DNA from: Planctomycetaceae bacterium
Lineage (GTDB): Bacteria > Planctomycetota > Planctomycetia > Pirellulales > Pirellulaceae
Direction: 5' to 3'
DNA: 24,697 nucleotides
Assembly (NCBI GenBank): GCA_002685655.1
Contig: NYXM01000140.1
Span: 1-24,697, forward strand
Shown here: piece after piece, positions 24,421 to 24,697 of the stretch
Layout: every line of letters begins with the position of its first letter
Position numbering within the stretch: the stretch's first letter is position 1
Position numbers and translations under genes: made by a program
The notes under the pieces: model-generated
The model's database searches: none
What the model saw: the letters and a program-made list of their open reading frames with translations, nothing else
What the model was told of the DNA's origin: nothing

Positions 24421-24697
24421 GCTAGAGTCCTCATCCTGCTTCTACCAATTAGACGCCACCGAGCTTCGGCATCGGAAGCAAAACAGAAGATTTTGAGGTA
24501 ATCATGGCTTTCGCCCTATATTTATCCCCACGCATCAGGCACGATGGGCCGGGTACGCCTGAGAACGGACCAAGAGTTACAACGTAGCGAGTCCGAGGAA
24601 ACGTTACTTTCGGACGCTGCTCGAACAAACGCGAAGAATCGGGAACTAACAAACGATAACAAACCGAGCCAGCCACCATTTTGATGTCGACAGAATT
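24421..24697. other. upstream region of the ECF sigma operon
   Basis: No supported gene lies here. The open minus frame at 24449-24679 lacks any recognisable motif. The region should hold the promoter of the sigma operon, but no ECF-type AAC...GTC pair was confirmed by eye. A 5-bp hairpin GCTTC / GAAGC occurs around 24464-24480. Confidence 0.4.

Noticed and set aside
24438..24454. tRNA D-arm-like sequence on the minus strand
   Set aside because: No T-loop GTTCRA sequence, acceptor stem or anticodon arm follows at the proper distance.

Overview
The window looks like an accessory region of a planctomycete chromosome, probably Pirellulales-like. This rests on lineage-typical protein families rather than any single marker: secreted PD40/beta-propeller proteins with CxxCH haem motifs, NPCBM domains, a Tat-exported Gfo/Idh/MocA oxidoreductase, an ECF sigma operon, moderately high GC and abundant short palindromic repeats. 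No rRNA, tRNA, CRISPR array, transposase or phage gene was seen.

Layout. 1-3400 (minus strand): a secreted GH5 cellulase-like glycosidase, an SDR dehydrogenase and a small flavodoxin, separated by palindromic elements. 3400-6708 (minus): a 1102-residue exported protein with an N-terminal NPCBM domain, a beta-propeller and two CxxCH motifs. 6709-7232: a divergent non-coding region with a palindrome. 7233-13096 (plus): an Nramp-superfamily transporter with non-canonical metal-site motifs, then a 1350-residue exported protein with a rhamnosidase-N-like domain, propeller, one CxxCH and HEAT repeats. 13074-17830 (minus): an operon-like set of a DUF5010/GH99-like hydrolase, a secreted FAD-dependent oxidoreductase and a Tat-exported Gfo/Idh/MocA oxidoreductase. 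17963-21847 (plus): a third propeller protein with three CxxCH motifs and a C-terminal NPCBM domain. 22252-24420 (minus): an ECF sigma factor, a short membrane-anchored putative anti-sigma factor and an exported hypothetical protein.

How it may work together (inference). Glycosidases, carbohydrate-binding modules and exported sugar-type oxidoreductases suggest periplasmic or surface glycan processing. The three propeller/c-haem proteins are paralogues that resemble the middle domain of hydrazine synthase alpha, but no other anammox gene is present. They carry swapped accessory domains and may couple glycan binding to electron transfer.

The most unusual non-coding signal is a family of double-hairpin palindromes, four members at 1813-1841, 6801-6856, 18036-18092 and 21910-21967. 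Stem changes in its arms are compensatory, and one member lies in frame inside the 5' part of a coding sequence. A second repeat family, with a GGTACC core, brackets the flavodoxin gene.
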